From Phallus indusiatus (Eukaryota; Basidiomycota; Agaricomycetes; Phallales; Phallaceae): a stretch of DNA of 64,000 nt. Shown in pieces: positions 60,901 through 64,000 of the stretch (position 1 is its first letter; every line of letters starts with the position of its first letter). The stretch covers positions 372,001-436,000 of the forward strand of contig JAQFWX010000037.1 of assembly GCA_027605045.1 (NCBI GenBank). The letters run 5' to 3'. The position numbers and the translations under genes are program-made. The notes below the pieces were generated by a model. It was given only the letters and a program-made list of their open reading frames with translations. It was not told the DNA's origin and made no database searches.

Positions 60901-63471
60901 TTTGTTCTCGCGTGATACATAAGTATTTGTTGATTTGGAGCTGTGTAGTACCGGTGGTATGCTCAACACGCCAAATGATGCCATTGGTGTGCTTTATCCG
61001 ATATCAGACAAATTTGTCGAGATAGGCTTACACGTGTATGTCCAATGATGGGCTCGACGTCGCTTGTTATCCCTAAACTTCGTCTTATGCATGGGGTTTT
61101 ATGCTGTCCTGTTAGCTCTCAACAATTCAGATATCTCATCACCAATTTTTTTGAACTAAAATTCATCTAACATCAAGTTTCACAATAAAACCCGTGCCCA
61201 TGGCGTGATAGTACTATTGCGTAGTACATACAATTCAGTACAGAAAGTTTGAATTAGAGGCTCTCAGATTGATTGATATAAAAAGAGCCATTTTTGAAAT
61301 GAAATCATCCCGACAATTAAATCATGGCGTATTTGATTCATTTCGGGTAAGACGAACGATATAATTCGTAGTTGAATGTGTTGAATGACAGCGGATAAGC
61401 AAAGGAAGTCTAAGGGGGGAAATAATCCACGACGCACGACGTGCTATTCAAATGGTGGATCAGAATCTGCACCTGCTTGGCTGATTGGTTATAATAATTA
61501 TTGAATTCCTCTCTCCCCTTGCGCCTTCCCCGTGGCACGAATATATTATATGACCGCTCGTATCAAATTTCAAAGAGAGCGGAAAAAAGAAAAACAAAAC
61601 CTGATCGTAAATATATATATATATAAGTACTGCGATATCTAACGGAAGTCAACTTCGAATCTTTTTTTTTGCTGCCTGCCGCCAATGAATGAGCGAGCTG
61701 ATATATGCACTATAACTATTCTTGGTACAAAGCAACTTGAAGGGCGTCGTCGATCATTGATCGAACTTCTGTCAAATCTGCTCTGAAAATTGGTTTTTTC
61801 AAGACATTGAAACAGGATTGGCTCCTCCCATTGAGTTCAATTTATTAGGTGATGAGACTCCGAGTCGTCGAATCAGAGTGTACTATGTACTCTTCTTCGA
61901 AGCATGCGCACTGGCAGGACTAAATAAAAACATTGCCGAGTCTGTGCTCACCGTTATGACTACAGGCGCGACGGTCGGTAATATCAATCAATCATCTTGT
62001 TAGTACCCAGGCCGTTGTAATAATAATAGACGAAACGATGCACATAGCTCAACGTGGATGACAACCGTGCGCTCTGTGGAGTGTACTACGCGCTCAAAAG
62101 ACCAAAACAGAACGGGAAGGTAATAAACATGTTGCGGACGTCCAGCTCGATTTCATCAACGTTAACTGACAATATTGACTCTCGTGAAGTTAGACTCAAA
62201 GCATCAAATCAGCAGTGGGCAAAGGCATATAACAGCAATAATGTAAATTAAAACGAGGCGTAGGTTTCTTCCCATTTGTAGATAACAGTCTGAGCGAACC
62301 AGGGTCCAGATAACGCAAAAAAGGAAACGGTGAGAAAAAGGAAAGAAGGAATCTCTAGTTCTAAATAGAATGCGTTACGCATTTAGTGATGTAACGATTC
62401 AAACGTGTGTACGTAAACGGTCCAGGATCGTCGAAGCAGGAAGAAGCAAAAGAAGGGAGAAATAGTACTTGCGGTGAAAAAAGTAATTTATAAAATAAAT
62501 GACGATCGCGTTCAATGCGATTACGTGAAAATGTTTGATTGGTGCGTCGATTTTTTATTATTATCTTGTGCGGTCCGAACTTCGAAGTGAGATAAGATAT
62601 GATTTGGGATTACAATTCTCAGAGCCTGAGTCGATGTCAAAGACGGGACGTATGTTTGTCTTCTCAAAAACGTGGCCATAGGATTATAAATAGTCCCTGT
62701 CCAATACTTTTATCTCGACTACTTCGTATTGCTTTCGAAGTGTTTCGGAGTCCGGAGTCGACGAACCTTTTCGGCACATACGTATGTTCTGGAAGTCTCC
62801 AGGTGAACCAACCCAACAGCTGCGGATTCCGAAATGTCAATGATGTTAACTGAGTGAAGGTGAATAGATGGAACCATAGTATGTACCGTTTGGTCTTGGT
62901 CCGTTCGTAATCAGATTCGATGGATGCCTGTCAATACATACTACATACATACATATGTTTGCAGGGAAAAGGAACAATCATCGCATCATGAGGGTTCACT
63001 TTTTCTTTTTTTGATAAAGCCAAGCCAGTCCCCCAAGCTTCAGTTATTGTTCACAAGACCCAAAGAGAAGCGCCCTTTTCTTTCCTACTGCTGCGAACTT
63101 GAGCTTGAGCAGATGACGATGGGGATGACGCTGAGGATGACGCGTACAAGTGCTTGGACTCTCCTCGAGATGGTTAAAAACGCCGATCACCCCACCATTC
63201 AGCCCCTTATGTTAAATTAGCTCTCCGTCGGAAGGCATTATAACTTGCGGGCTAGACCAAAGCCGATGTTTGAATTGGAGTGGACCATCGTTTGTGGCAG
63301 TAGCAGAGTTCGAAATGTGACCATCGCAATCACATGGTATCACATGCATGCATCATCCAACCGAAGCGCGCGTTCACATCCGAATAGTCATTATGACATG
63401 CAATACTAAACTACTACTAGTACATCATACATGTGATCCTAGCAACAGGTCTTCTTCTGTAAAGTACTTAG

Positions 63472-63489
63472 TCTTCTTCTTCTTCTTCT
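63472..63489 (+). repeat. CTT microsatellite
   Basis: About six CTT units within a pyrimidine-rich tract. Confidence 0.7.
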
Positions 63490-64000
63490 TTTCCGCTCAA
63501 CTCGCATTTCTCAAATCTGAATTTCAAATCCATTGACTTTGTGGCGCTTTTTTTTTACTATTGATTTGAATCATATTCCAATTGGCTGAGCTTCTTTCAG
63601 TACATTACTACTCCGAGTCCAAGTGTCCCCACACCGCCGGCGGATACATCGCATTACCGGTTCATCCGGCGTTTTATGTATATCACATAAACCCGAAGTC
63701 TTTCTTTTTGCTTGATTTATGGAACCCACGGTGCCTGTATGGGCAAGATAAAGTTAGATGTTGCCAGTGTAGACTACCTTGAATGAAGTGAGTGATATGA
63801 ATTCTGGGGTAAATATTAGAAGAGAAATGGAGAGATCCGAAGGCCCGGGGGACAGGAGTCACAAGACATAATTATACTTCAAGCTTCAAAGTTCAAGCTT
63901 TCAAGTTTTTACGTTTATAATTCAAGGGGCTCTACTTTCAAACCGGCTACTAGTAGTCCGGCATGGTGGATAATCCATTTTTAAGTTCAATTTCAAATAC

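Larger units (their letters stand above)
60327..64000. other. gene-poor stretch
   Basis: About 3.7 kb with no convincing gene on either strand. Short ORFs at 61818-62003 (non-ATG start) and 62054-62251 could be exons of an unrecognised or decayed gene but show no motif. It contains an 11-bp inverted repeat CTTTATATCTA / TAGATATAAAG (60841-60851 and 60890-60900), a TA run near 61611-61625 and a CTT repeat near 63472-63489. Confidence 0.5.

Noticed and set aside
61818..62251. Two short ORFs as exons of a gene
   Set aside because: The first has no ATG, and no motif or consistent splice model was found; mentioned only in the gene-poor entry.

Overview
The window is nuclear DNA of a filamentous basidiomycete, most likely an agaricomycete. 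Genes are densely packed on both strands and broken by many short introns, mostly about 50-65 nt with GT..AG ends. The gene content fits this group: two class I hydrophobins, two CFEM wall proteins, a GH28 pectinase, a degenerate agaricomycete-type protein kinase, and a decayed member of an HNH family that I know from mushrooms. No plasmid, phage or CRISPR feature is present. Exon structures were read by eye, so gene outer limits are firmer than internal splice sites.

Layout. 1-0.6 kb: 3' end of NOP53 (+). 1.0-2.3: DHHC palmitoyltransferase (-). 2.7-8.9: phospholipase D (+). 9.0-10.8: unrecognised coiled-coil/proline-rich protein (-). 11.6-14.0: PDK1 kinase (+). 14.9-18.9: kinase-like protein followed by, or fused to, a C2H2 protein (+). 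19.5-21.0: aldo-keto reductase (-). 21.6-23.7: truncated U2 snRNA copy and secreted protein A (+). 24.2-26.7: REX1-type exonuclease (+). 27.1-29.3: zinc-transporter pseudogene (+). 30.6-31.9: hydrophobin (+) and CFEM protein (-). 32.2-34.3: inverted REX1 fragment (-) and secreted protein B (+). 35.1-35.4: U2 snRNA (-). 36.3-37.9: F-box protein (-). 38.2-39.3: SDR (+). 39.5-40.9: four-TM protein (-). 41.3-42.0: second CFEM protein (-). 42.5-43.2: ribosomal protein eL31 (+). 43.9-45.5: second SDR (-). 46.5-47.1: HNH pseudogene (+). 48.0-49.9: CoA-transferase III (-). 50.1-51.2: phosphoglycolate/nitrophenyl phosphatase (+). 51.8-52.3: second hydrophobin (-). 53.0-54.8: polygalacturonase (-). 56.3-58.6: MYND protein (+). 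59.5-60.2: Hsp20 with a heat-shock element (-). 60.2-64.0: no convincing gene.

The most remarkable feature is the U2 snRNA gene at 35128-35381 on the minus strand. It has the branch-site-pairing sequence, stem-loops IIa, IIb and IV, an Sm site and a TATA box, but its stem-loop I is interrupted by a 61-nt GT..AG spliceosomal-type intron. Removing it restores the universal U2 5' sequence and gives an RNA of about 193 nt, the usual U2 size. A second, truncated and degenerate copy at 21.6 kb carries the same intron at the same site. U2 would therefore be needed to splice its own precursor.

The 21-35 kb region is a patchwork of duplicated and inverted fragments (U2, a secreted-protein gene, a piece of the REX1-type gene) mixed with pseudogenes and surface-protein genes. 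It contrasts with the conserved housekeeping genes on either side.
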